Shown here: in pieces, positions 1-7,078 of the stretch | Layout: each line of letters begins with the position of its first letter | How positions within the stretch are numbered: the first letter of the stretch is position 1 | Source: JANLSE01 sp038214135 | GTDB taxonomy: Bacteria; Chloroflexota; Chloroflexia; Chloroflexales; Roseiflexaceae | Direction: 5' to 3' | NCBI GenBank assembly: GCA_038214135.1 | Contig: JBBQSD010000131.1 | Span: 1-17,532, forward strand | DNA: 17,532 bases | The notes under the pieces: model-generated | Told to the model about the DNA's origin: nothing | Databases searched by the model: none | What the model saw: the letters and a program-made list of their open reading frames with translations, nothing else | Position numbers and translations under genes: made by a program

Positions 1-1
1 T

Positions 2-751
2 GGGCAGTTGGCAGTTGCAGCAACCAACCCAATCGATGATATCCGTGCGAGCGCGGCCTATCGCCGCCGCGCTGTGGCCGCGCTGGTTACACAGGGGCTT
101 CAACGGATTGCGGCTAATCGGCAGGCCGATGGCTGGGATGCGCAACAGGTTCTGTTGGAAGTGGCGCATTCCCCCAATCCCTCCCCCATAGGTGGGGAGT
201 TTTCTCAGGCCGGTGCTCATCCCCCTCTCCCCCAACCCCGCGCCCACCGGTGGGGAGCGGCGCACAGCGAGCCTTCAATACCAATCACAACCATTCAGGC
301 AATAATCAATGGCGTTTCGCAGACGCTCACACAGGCCCATACGCTCACTCTGCTCGATGCGTTGCGCGATGTGGCCAGGCTTTCTGGCACAAAAGAGGGC
401 TGCGGCGAGGGCGAATGTGGCGCATGTACCATCTGGCTGAATGGCCGTGCGGTGATGTCCTGCCTGACACCAGCAGCACAGGCACATGGCGGCACTATCA
501 CCACGATTGAGGGATTAGCTCAGGGCGAACAGTTGCACCCGGTTCAGCAGGCATTCATTCAGCATGGCGCAGTCCAGTGCGGGTTCTGCACGCCAGGATT
601 TCTGATGGCGGCTGCCCAACTATTGGAAGAACACCCGCAGCCAACAATCGCACAGATCGAGACAGCGATCAGTGGCAATTTGTGCCGTTGCACTGGCTAT
701 AAGCAGATCATTCAGGCGATTGATGCGGCGAGTACAGTACCGCTGAAGTAG
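2..751 (+). CDS. FAD-subunit tail fused to [2Fe-2S] subunit of a xanthine/CO dehydrogenase-type enzyme (5' partial)
   Basis: The open frame enters from the left edge. Its first ~50 residues (motif NPIDDIRASAAYRRR) match the C-terminal end of the FAD-binding subunit of molybdenum hydroxylases (CoxM/XdhB type). After a Pro/Gly-rich linker, residues ~91-247 (counted from the TTG at base 8) form a complete CoxS-type two-cluster iron-sulfur subunit. Cys132, 137, 140 and 152 fit the plant-type ferredoxin cluster, and Cys191, 194, 226 and 228 the second cluster. Such proteins pass electrons from the molybdopterin subunit to FAD. No in-frame ATG lies between the two parts (first Met is residue 150), and I see no ribosome site for a separate small subunit, so a true fusion is favoured. 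The linker at about 170-257 is translated intergenic-type repeat. The molybdopterin subunit is not in the window downstream. The alternative is two genes joined by loss of a stop. Family assignment is firm; enzyme substrate unknown. Confidence 0.88.
   Translation, partial: GQLAVAATNPIDDIRASAAYRRRAVAALVTQGLQRIAANRQADGWDAQQVLLEVAHSPNPSPIGGEFSQAGAHPPLPQPRAHRWGAAHSEPSIPITTIQAIINGVSQTLTQAHTLTLLDALRDVARLSGTKEGCGEGECGACTIWLNGRAVMSCLTPAAQAHGGTITTIEGLAQGEQLHPVQQAFIQHGAVQCGFCTPGFLMAAAQLLEEHPQPTIAQIETAISGNLCRCTGYKQIIQAIDAASTVPLK
170..257. repeat. Two C-rich repeat units within the fusion linker
   Basis: Two related blocks, 170-199 and 221-257, each run from a C-rich stretch with CCCCCAA or CTCCCCC into GGTGGGGAG. 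Such elements are normally intergenic; here both lie inside the open reading frame and encode the Pro/Gly linker (SPNPSPIGGE and PPLPQPRAHRWG). Together with the intervening bases they keep the frame open. Confidence 0.6.
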
Positions 752-771
752 GCCGAGGGCCGGACAGTATC

Positions 772-798
772 CGCAGATGACGCAGATTTCGCAGATGA
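772..798. repeat. 9-bp tandem repeat (CGCAGATTT/CGCAGATGA), 3 units
   Basis: Three consecutive 9-bp units CGCAGATGA, CGCAGATTT and CGCAGATGA are preceded by GTATC. A second locus at 8047-8073 has the same unit, so this is a dispersed family. On the reverse strand it yields the repetitive peptide ICEICVICGYC, which I regard as spurious. Confidence 0.75.
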
Positions 799-858
799 CA
801 CACCTGGGCGTATGCGCTACGCCCCAACCCCGCATACAAGGATGGATGGACTACCTAC

Positions 859-867
859 TGCTATAAT
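859..867 (+). promoter_or_regulatory. Extended -10 promoter upstream of the 24-codon ORF and the Uma2 gene
   Basis: TGCTATAAT is a perfect extended -10 (TGnTATAAT). I see no good -35, which extended -10 promoters can tolerate. A start near 874 would give a leader of about 38 bases before the ATG at 912. The short ORF and the Uma2 gene would share this transcript. Confidence 0.5.
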
Positions 868-911
868 ACAGCAGCGAACACGATCTCGTTGGTTGCATCA
901 AGGAGGCCAGA

Positions 912-986
912 ATGACACTGGAGGTCATAGCGGAAGTAGCTCCACGTTGCGTTATGCAGCAGACGAAAACTTCAATAACGACATAG
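912..986 (+). CDS. Short 24-codon ORF upstream of the Uma2 gene
   Basis: ATG at 912 follows a perfect AAGGAGG (900-906) with 5-base spacing and runs 24 codons to TAG at 984-986. The product would begin MTLEVIAEVAPRC. It ends 16 bases before the Uma2 ATG, which has the same AAGGAGG site. The extended -10 at 859-867 lies just upstream. I recognise no family. It could be a leader peptide coupled to the next gene, or the 5' stub of a lost gene. Support is the ribosome site and promoter spacing only. Confidence 0.35.
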   Translation: MTLEVIAEVAPRCVMQQTKTSITT

Positions 987-1002
987 ACGAAGGAGGCATG
1001 CG

Positions 1003-1509
1003 ATGCTGACCGATACCGATCTAAACCAGGTACTCGAGCAGGGCTTTCTGCGCTTGTCCATGCTCGGGCCAAGCCAAATCCCGCTCTGGGAAGTCTCGCC
1101 AAGTGTCTTACACCAACACATCTCGCGTGAGATTGAGCAATCAATCCTCCCTGTGAGCGATGCGTCGGGGAGCTGGGGCTGCTATCATTTGCCAGATATT
1201 TATGTGCGACTGCCTGATACCTCGCTCGTTCGTCCGGACATCGCCATCTTTTGCGACCCGATCCCGTGCCAGACGACCGCCTATGCAGCGGTGCCAGCGG
1301 CGGTCATCGAGATTATCAGCCCCGGCTATCAGGCCAAAGATGACCTGCTGGCCCTGACGTATCTGGCCAATGGCGTTCGGGATGTCCTGCTGGTCAATCC
1401 TGAGACGGGCACCTTCACCCATCATCGGCCTGGTCAGAGCATCTCCACACAGCCGCTCCCGCAGCGGCTCACCCTGACATGTGGGTGTCAGGTGACTCTG
1501 AGTGCCTAA
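1003..1509 (+). CDS. Uma2-family (DUF820) endonuclease-like protein
   Basis: The 168-residue product has the Uma2 pattern: RPDIAIF (Asp79), then PAAVIEIISPGY (Glu103) and a later Y-x3-GV-(x)n-LLVNPETG segment. Uma2 proteins have a PD-(D/E)xK nuclease fold, are abundant in Cyanobacteria and Chloroflexi, and mostly have unknown biological roles. The ATG at 1003 is chosen because AAGGAGG at 990-996 sits 6 bases upstream; an ATG at 998 is in another frame. The Lys usually found four residues before the conserved Tyr (K-x3-Y) appears to be Leu116 here, so catalysis may be weakened; this is my alignment by eye. A short ORF lies immediately upstream and may be cotranscribed. Family confident, activity uncertain. 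Confidence 0.85.
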   Translation: MLTDTDLNQVLEQGFLRLSMLGPSQIPLWEVSPSVLHQHISREIEQSILPVSDASGSWGCYHLPDIYVRLPDTSLVRPDIAIFCDPIPCQTTAYAAVPAAVIEIISPGYQAKDDLLALTYLANGVRDVLLVNPETGTFTHHRPGQSISTQPLPQRLTLTCGCQVTLSA

Positions 1510-1651
1510 ACAACCCACATTCAAACAAAGAAGGACGCATACATGCAACTAAAAACGTGAGATTCATCATGATCCATATGATTGGGAGGTTAGGTTGTTT
1601 GGCCTCGCGAAACCACTGTCGGCTGTTTAGCCACTCCAGATGCTGACCTTA
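1510..1651. other. Intergenic region with a stub start site
   Basis: This 142-base gap separates the Uma2 gene from the convergent NACHT remnant. It contains AAGGA followed by an ATG at 1543 that opens only MQLKT before a stop. That may be the 5' stub of a deleted gene. I see no clear intrinsic terminator with a T-tract. Confidence 0.3.
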
Positions 1652-2253
1652 TCACTCCTGCCCTGGCTTTCCTTGGTAGCGGGACGCGGAGTGTTCCATC
1701 AGCAGGCGATGCACGAAGATATACCCACCGCCGACTTTGCGAAGGAAGATCCGCTCGGCACAGGCACTCCGCTGTTCAGCACGCGCAATCAGATCGCGGG
1801 CGAGTTCAAGGAGCAACGTCGTCTTTCCCGCACCAGGCGCACCAAGTATAAGCAGCGCACCACCCATCTGCTCAAACACGGTGATCATCGGTGTGCCAGC
1901 AGGAAGGTTATAGGATGGATGGCTCAGCTCCTGAACGAGCGCATTCAGCACAAATCGACCGCATCAGGACGAGTTTCCAACCCGAGCTCAATGCGCACCG
2001 CCTCGGCAAGCGAATTTTTGAGGAGACCATCAATCCAGATGATCTTCACCTTTTGAAGCATTGCGTTGCGGTTGCGCTGCTGTTGCGGAGTGAGGGCCGA
2101 TGAGAGCGACGAATAGTAGTTGATGGTGCCTTTGTTCTCGCCCACCAGCGGGCCGTAAACAAGGCCACCCTCAACGAACACGCCCTGGCGCTTGTCGATA
2201 TTCCCTTCGGCATAATCGCCGCCTTCTGTGTTGGTATTGCGTTCAGAAGACAT
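1652..2253 (-). pseudogene. NACHT-family NTPase remnant (frameshift and internal deletion)
   Basis: Frame 1 starts at the ATG at 2253, whose A is also the last base of the TGA stop of the upstream methyltransferase gene (TGATG). A strong GGGGAGGAAG ribosome site lies 4 bases before. It encodes a Gly-rich N-terminus (GDYAEGN, VYGPLVGENKGTINYY) and the segment LQKVKIIWIDGLLKNSLAEA, ending RPDAVDLC-stop at about 1945. Homology continues in another frame from ~1951: PAGTPMITVFEQMGGALLIL and the Walker A GAPGAGKT. One missing base would join the frames. Just after ELARDLIARAEQ the sequence jumps (near 1771) to RIFLRKVGGGYIFVHRLL, which I recognise as the far end of NACHT proteins of this type. Walker B and the rest of the NACHT domain are therefore missing. 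NACHT/STAND NTPases often act in antiphage defence; this copy is probably inactive. Confidence 0.75.
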
Positions 2254-5114
2254 CACGCTTCCTCCCCAGGAACCTCATCATCTGCCGCATCCGTCTCAGT
2301 CGGCGGAATAGCTCCCTGTGCTGCCATACGCTCCAGATTGAGTTTCAGCAGGCGCTCCAAGATGTCATCGTCGCTTAGATCCGCAGGCCACCCATAGGCG
2401 GCAAACACCGCAGCATCGAGCTGCTTGTGCGCCAGATCCAGCCAGTCGGGGCGTCGATTGTACAGGTTGGTCAGTGTGCGCTTCTCTAACGGCATGTCGG
2501 GTGGGCCATTGCCAGCCAGCCAGTTATCGCGCAGCGCCACCAATACACGGGCTGCTTCAGCCATAGCCTGCACCAAGGGATCGCTGTGGTTCTCTTTGCC
2601 GGGCGGCCAGGGGAAGGGGAAGGTTTCGAAGGTCGTGGTTGGAGTATAGCGAGGCCGATCCTCAAGTGACGTACCAAGACGTAATGACCACAACTCGTGC
2701 AGTTTGGAATGGAGGACCCCAAAGAAGTAATCGTCATCGCGAGCAACAATGGCCAGATTATTATCAGGAAGTGTTGGTGGATAGACCCACATAAACAATC
2801 GATGCTTTGCCACACGAGCCGTGACCATATATCTCGAAAGGTTTTGAATGGCTGCTCGCATTGCATAACTAGCTTCTCTATGCTGCCACCATCGCTCGGC
2901 ATGTATTGCTCGTCGATTGCTGGAGCGTTCAGGGAATACGAATTGCTTAATATATTGGAAAGGTGCTTCATATAATGCAGCATCTTCTTCAGATGTACCA
3001 ATGCCGAAATCAATAATCCATAATCCTCTTGGCCTACGTGTAACATCCAAGCCATTCATCCAAGGTTTTACGACGTCGCTGTTCGAACGACCATGAGGAT
3101 TGCCTGTAGCTTCAAGCAGTTGACGTGCCACTTCTGGAGTTATATCGAAAGCGCCACCCTTTTCACTTCCTACAAATGCAATTCCACTATTCTGAGCTAA
3201 TCGTTTAGCAGAAGTCATATCCTGGCTGCCAGATAAATCTGGATTGATTGTTGAAACGATATTTCCATCAAGGATTTTCTGCGATTCGGTACTATTGTCA
3301 AACCCAATCATTGATACACGAACAGCTGCACCATCAAGCACCCAAGGACGGTCACTCCAAGCCATAAAAATATCGCCTGTTTCTTTGATGCGTGACAATA
3401 TTTGGCGACTATGTGGCTGTCGAATAGAATTAGTTGCCAAGAGGCCCACACGTTGAATCTTTTTTTGCTCGATAAGCTGTCGAGCTCTTTCAAACCAATA
3501 GGTTACTAAGTCAGTAGTCCTTGGAAGGCGTTGATCAAATAGACTCCACAAAGCTTCAGTATAGCTATTCCCCAGCTCGCGTCGTAACTTGCTGCCACCC
3601 AAAAACGGCGGATTGCCAATAATCACATCAGCGGCGGGCCATGCTGGTTCAGCCGGATTCCCATTGAGATCAACAGTCAGGATGGCATCGCGGCATTCAA
3701 TGTTATAGAGCGTCTGGAGGATCGGTTCCTTTGGTGCTCCCTCCAAAAAGCCATTGTTGCGCAGCCACTGCAAGTACCCAATCCAAACCACCACCTGCGC
3801 CAATTCTGCCGCAAAGGGGTTCTTTTCGATTCCAAACAACTGGGCTGGTGAAACCGCCAGTTCGGGCTGCCGAAGTCCCAGGCCACCAGCATAGGCCCAG
3901 GCTTCCTTCTCCAGGTTCTTCAGTTCGGCCAGCGCCACATACAGAAAGTTGCCACTGCCGCAGGCAGGGTCGAGCACCCGTACCTGCGCGAGCCGATCCA
4001 CGAATGCCAGCAGCATGCCTTCCGCTATGCCGCGCAGCCGTGTGCGATTGTTCACGCTCGTGCTTGGAGCCTGCCACTGCACCTGGAGCGCTTGAATGCC
4101 TTCCTGCACCGCCATCCAATCGCGGCGCAGCGGTGCCATCAGCACCGGCTCAACAATCAGCAGAATATCGGCCCGTGATGTATAGTGCGCACCAAGCTGC
4201 GCCCGTTTGGAAGGGTCGAGGCTGCGCTCGAACAACGTCCCGAAGATGGCTGGCTCAACCGCGCTCCAATCCAGCCGGGCGGCATCGGCCAGATATTGCA
4301 ACTCGTCAGGGGTGAGCGAGAGTGCCGAGTCATCGTTGAACAGCCAACCATTGAACTGCGGCACACGATCCAGGCCGAAGTACCCACCAGAACGCATGGC
4401 GCGGAACAGCCCTTGCGCCCGCTCAGGAAATTCGGCGGGATTGGTGATCGCCTGGCGGATGCTGCGCGTCATCAATTCCGCCGGCAGGAGCTGGATATCC
4501 TCGGCAAACAGGGCAAACAGCAGCTTCATGAAGAAATGGGCAATCTCAATCGGCGTATAGCCCCGGCGCTCCAGGAAGCGAGCCACCTCCGCAAAGCGTC
4601 CAGCTGCCTTCTCCGTAATCGTTGAGGTCTGCTCAACGGGCCGTAGCCGTTCCGGATTGGTGAACACCAAACGTAGCAGATCACGGGTGGCGACATTCTG
4701 AAGATCCGCATTGGTGAACCGTTCGACACGCGTGGGATAGCCGGTATAGGCGATATGCACATCGTAGGTGGCAATATCACAGGCAACCAGAATCGGCGGG
4801 TTGCCAAGGTCTTCTCTATACAATAATAGCTGCTGATAGGCGGAACGCAGGTCGGGGTACTTGCCCTTGCCCTTATATTCCCAAGCAAAGGCGTCCTTCT
4901 TCCACACATCCGCAAAGCCAGCACTTCCACCAACCTTGGTCAGCGACTTCTCGAAGCAATAGCGGTCGGAGCCGGAGCCAGGATCGTTCGGAGTTGGTAG
5001 CCCAAGCAGCTGGCATAGATCAACAAAGTGTTCTTTTGCGGCAGCGCTTTCCTTCTGGGCGTTCTGCTCCCACTTGGCAACAAACTTGGCGGCAGCGGCA
5101 GGAATATCGGTCAT
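2253..5114 (-). CDS. Type IIL (MmeI-like) restriction-modification enzyme
   Basis: This is a single-chain DNA adenine methyltransferase with a fused nuclease. Numbering here is from the TTG at 5132. Residues ~1-160 form an MmeI-type N-terminal nuclease with D75-x9-E85-x-K87, the same spacing as the type IIL D-x9-ExK motif. A helical spacer follows, then the class I SAM methyltransferase: GAHYTS ~314, motif I LDPACGSGNF 387-396 and motif IV NPPF 507-510. The target-recognition region spans about 520-840, ending near TTTFETFPFPWPP, and a helical C-terminus follows. Length (953 or 959) is close to MmeI (919). I prefer the ATG at 5114 (MTDIPAAAAKFVAKW); TTG at 5132 is possible, and neither has a strong ribosome site. 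The recognition region is much more AT-rich than the rest. The stop overlaps the NACHT start. Enzymes of this class typically bind SAM, cut at a distance and protect host DNA by one-strand methylation. The recognition sequence cannot be read by eye. Confidence 0.92.
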   Translation of the reverse strand: MTDIPAAAAKFVAKWEQNAQKESAAAKEHFVDLCQLLGLPTPNDPGSGSDRYCFEKSLTKVGGSAGFADVWKKDAFAWEYKGKGKYPDLRSAYQQLLLYREDLGNPPILVACDIATYDVHIAYTGYPTRVERFTNADLQNVATRDLLRLVFTNPERLRPVEQTSTITEKAAGRFAEVARFLERRGYTPIEIAHFFMKLLFALFAEDIQLLPAELMTRSIRQAITNPAEFPERAQGLFRAMRSGGYFGLDRVPQFNGWLFNDDSALSLTPDELQYLADAARLDWSAVEPAIFGTLFERSLDPSKRAQLGAHYTSRADILLIVEPVLMAPLRRDWMAVQEGIQALQVQWQAPSTSVNNRTRLRGIAEGMLLAFVDRLAQVRVLDPACGSGNFLYVALAELKNLEKEAWAYAGGLGLRQPELAVSPAQLFGIEKNPFAAELAQVVVWIGYLQWLRNNGFLEGAPKEPILQTLYNIECRDAILTVDLNGNPAEPAWPAADVIIGNPPFLGGSKLRRELGNSYTEALWSLFDQRLPRTTDLVTYWFERARQLIEQKKIQRVGLLATNSIRQPHSRQILSRIKETGDIFMAWSDRPWVLDGAAVRVSMIGFDNSTESQKILDGNIVSTINPDLSGSQDMTSAKRLAQNSGIAFVGSEKGGAFDITPEVARQLLEATGNPHGRSNSDVVKPWMNGLDVTRRPRGLWIIDFGIGTSEEDAALYEAPFQYIKQFVFPERSSNRRAIHAERWWQHREASYAMRAAIQNLSRYMVTARVAKHRLFMWVYPPTLPDNNLAIVARDDDYFFGVLHSKLHELWSLRLGTSLEDRPRYTPTTTFETFPFPWPPGKENHSDPLVQAMAEAARVLVALRDNWLAGNGPPDMPLEKRTLTNLYNRRPDWLDLAHKQLDAAVFAAYGWPADLSDDDILERLLKLNLERMAAQGAIPPTETDAADDEVPGEEA

Positions 5115-5153
5115 CAGCGCATTCTCACTCAACAGCAGGCAGTGTTAGGAGTG

Positions 5154-5182
5154 AGCATCGCATACGGAATGGGACGTGTCAA
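5154..5182 (-). promoter_or_regulatory. Candidate promoter for the MmeI-like/NACHT operon
   Basis: On the minus strand a perfect -35 TTGACA (5182-5177) is followed by a 17-base spacer ending TGC, then a poor -10 GATGCT (5159-5154). The TGn gives an extended -10 character. Transcription would start near 5147, about 33 bases before the ATG at 5114. Confidence 0.45.
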
Positions 5183-5448
5183 GGGCTTTCGCTGCATGGG
5201 GTGTGACGAATTTTCTTGTATGACTCTACGCCGCAGGCCGATGGCCTTAGCCCGCGCAGGCGGACTTCGTGAGCAATAGCCCGCAGCTTATGATTAAATC
5301 GGGAAGAACGATCGATGCCTCTCCATCCGCAGGCTTCAGCCTGCGGCAAAGGGACTTTGGCGTAGCCCTGCCGGATTGGCAGGAGCAGCCGCCTATGCTA
5401 GTATTGGCTCGACTCGTTGGCTTTAGCTCGCGGCGCGCAACCGGCGAC
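5183..5448. other. Gene-free stretch with repeat debris
   Basis: There is no supported gene here. The stretch holds fragments of the hairpin repeat family seen at 12084-12230 and 13465-13607: a perfect CCGCAGGCT-TC-AGCCTGCGG hairpin at 5327-5346, degenerate CGCAGGC pieces around 5231-5262, and TTAAATCGGG at about 5294, which resembles the reverse complement of the repeat's end. The debris adjoins the transketolase pseudogene. Confidence 0.5.
5327..5346. repeat. CCGCAGGCT/AGCCTGCGG hairpin repeat
   Basis: CCGCAGGCTTCAGCCTGCGG has two 9-base arms around TC. It is the exact reverse complement of the hairpins at 12127-12146 and 13507-13526, so this is an inverted, solo copy of the same family. 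Confidence 0.75.
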
Positions 5449-5725
5449 GAGAAACATGATGGCAGTGCGATATCGACACTGAATGTCCTCTGGGTTCTGT
5501 ATGATCAGGTGCTGCGCTATAATCCACACAACCCGAAGTGGGAGGGGCGCGACCGATTTCTGCTGAGTAAGGGCCATGGCCCACTTGCCCTGTATGCGAT
5601 CCTGGCAACCAAGGGGTACACGATCTGGATGTGACCGTCCTGTACTGCACGACAGTCGCACCATGGGCCTGACTGAGGAAGCCATCCGTCAGACAGTTCT
5701 CAGGATGATGAACATCAAGGAATAA
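5449..5725 (+). pseudogene. Transketolase-family pseudogene, three fragments
   Basis: Three pieces of one thiamine-diphosphate-dependent transketolase-like gene lie in three frames. Piece 1 (to ~5620) encodes LNVLWVLYDQVLRYNPHNP and RDRFLLSKGHGPLALYAILA, typical of the transketolase N-terminal ThDP-binding part. Piece 2 (~5618-5666) encodes DLDVTVLYCTTVAPW, resembling the C-terminal domain. Piece 3 (~5663-5725) encodes MGLTEEAIRQTVLRMMNIKE and ends at TAA, matching the extreme C-terminus. The whole middle of the protein is missing, so the gene is dead. It abuts repeat debris upstream and the MFS gene downstream. Confidence 0.72.
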
Positions 5726-5792
5726 TCTGCAAACGCCGCCAATCGATAGCTTGCCCTGTATGCATTGTGGAGCAGATCATGACCATCACCTC

Positions 5793-7004
5793 ATGCTGAC
5801 ACTCTTTCGTTCACCGGCTTTCCTTCGGCTGTGGCTCTCTGGTGTACTCTCAACAACAGGGCATGGAATTGAACGCACCCTGACGGCCTGGCTGGCGCTG
5901 CAACTTGGTGCCAATGCCCTTGAGATCGGGCTGATCTTCGCCGCACGCATGCTGCCATCGCTGCTATTCGGGCTGGCCGCAGGGACAATCGCGGATCGTG
6001 TGGATCGCCCCCGACAACTCGTTGTGGTTGCATTGGTTTCTGCACTGCTGACAGCAGCCTTCGGCTGGTTGGCCGCGACGATAACGATGCACGTCTGGCA
6101 GATAGTGATATTCTCCTTTATCGCCGGTTGTGTGATGGTGTTCGACACGCCTGCGCGCCAGGCATTAGTGCTGGATATTGTACATAAGGATGCCGCGCAG
6201 CGGGCACTTGCACTGAACGCGCTGGCAGGCCGACTCTCAGGTGCGCTTGGTGCGCTGATCGCCGGGCTATTGATCGCACAGATCGGGGTTGCACCAAGCT
6301 ATATCGTTGCAGCGCTGCTCTATGGCATCATGGCGCTGTTTATTGTCACGCTGCGTGTGCCACAGGAGCACCGAAGGTTGGCTGACCCGCCACCATTTCA
6401 GCAGGCGTTGATGGATTCAATTCGCATGATCATCGATCTGCCTGTTGTGCGCACGCTGATCGGGATCGGGTTGATCTGCGAGGTATTCGCCTTCTCGCAC
6501 AACAGCGCAATCCCACTATTTGCCCAGCAAGTGCTTGCTGTCGGCCCGGCCGGGCTTGGGACGCTCACTGCCGCGCTTTCGGTCGGCGGTGCCATTGCGG
6601 TAGCACTGCTCTCAATGGTGCCCGAGCGTATTGCGCGCCAGCCACTCCTCGGAGCAATCTATCTGTTATATGGCATGGCTATTGTGGGGTTTGCATTCAC
6701 CCGCGATCTCGCCATCGCTACCATATTGCTGCTCGTCACTGGTTTTTGTGCGGCAGCCTTCGATGTGTTGCAGCAAACGCTGATCCAACTAGCGGTGCCA
6801 CCCGAACAGCGTGGGCGTGCAGTCGGGCTATGGATATTGAGCATTGGCTCGGCACCGATTGGGCACCTGGAAATGGGCGCGCTGGCAGTTGTGCTGGGCG
6901 TGTCAAATGCGCTCGTGATCAATGGGGCGTTAACAGTTGCTGCTGCGGTGTTGTTGCTCATACGAACGCCAGAGTATCGCTGGGTGCGGCACAGGCAGAA
7001 GTGA
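5793..7004 (+). CDS. MFS transporter, MFS_3/EntS-like exporter
   Basis: A 403-residue integral membrane protein with about 12 hydrophobic segments. It opens with MLTLFRSPAFLRLWLSG, a usual N-terminus for MFS_3-type (enterobactin exporter/macrolide efflux-like) transporters. The TM2-TM3 motif A appears as GLAAGTIADRVDRPRQ (residues 60-75), and VMVFDTPARQALVLDIV after the fourth segment is also typical of the family. I chose the ATG at 5793; the frame stays open back to TTG 5751 and ATG 5760, but the added residues (MHCGADHDHH) are not membrane-like. None of these starts has a clear ribosome site. The following APH-type gene and nucleotidyltransferase remnant suggest drug export or detoxification, but the substrate cannot be deduced. 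Confidence 0.85.
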   Translation: MLTLFRSPAFLRLWLSGVLSTTGHGIERTLTAWLALQLGANALEIGLIFAARMLPSLLFGLAAGTIADRVDRPRQLVVVALVSALLTAAFGWLAATITMHVWQIVIFSFIAGCVMVFDTPARQALVLDIVHKDAAQRALALNALAGRLSGALGALIAGLLIAQIGVAPSYIVAALLYGIMALFIVTLRVPQEHRRLADPPPFQQALMDSIRMIIDLPVVRTLIGIGLICEVFAFSHNSAIPLFAQQVLAVGPAGLGTLTAALSVGGAIAVALLSMVPERIARQPLLGAIYLLYGMAIVGFAFTRDLAIATILLLVTGFCAAAFDVLQQTLIQLAVPPEQRGRAVGLWILSIGSAPIGHLEMGALAVVLGVSNALVINGALTVAAAVLLLIRTPEYRWVRHRQK

Positions 7005-7078
7005 TTACAGAAATAGTATCCGCTAGTATCTGGTGTAGAATAACAGATATCATTCAAGCTCATAGCAAATGGATGCAC

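Noticed and set aside
620..835. Minus-strand ORF with Cys-rich ICEICVICGYC peptide
   Set aside because: The peptide is the translated 9-bp tandem repeat, not a metal-binding protein.
1640..2056. 138-codon plus-strand ORF
   Set aside because: It is antisense to the NACHT remnant, whose Walker A and N-terminal motifs are recognisable on the minus strand.
3731..4315. 194-codon plus-strand ORF opposite the MmeI-like gene
   Set aside because: It lies antisense to conserved methyltransferase motifs and has low-complexity Pro/Arg/Ala content typical of shadow frames.
6746..7078. Upstream extension of the APH-type reading frame into the MFS gene
   Set aside because: The frame overlaps the well-supported MFS coding sequence and shows no APH homology before about 7079; it is a shadow.
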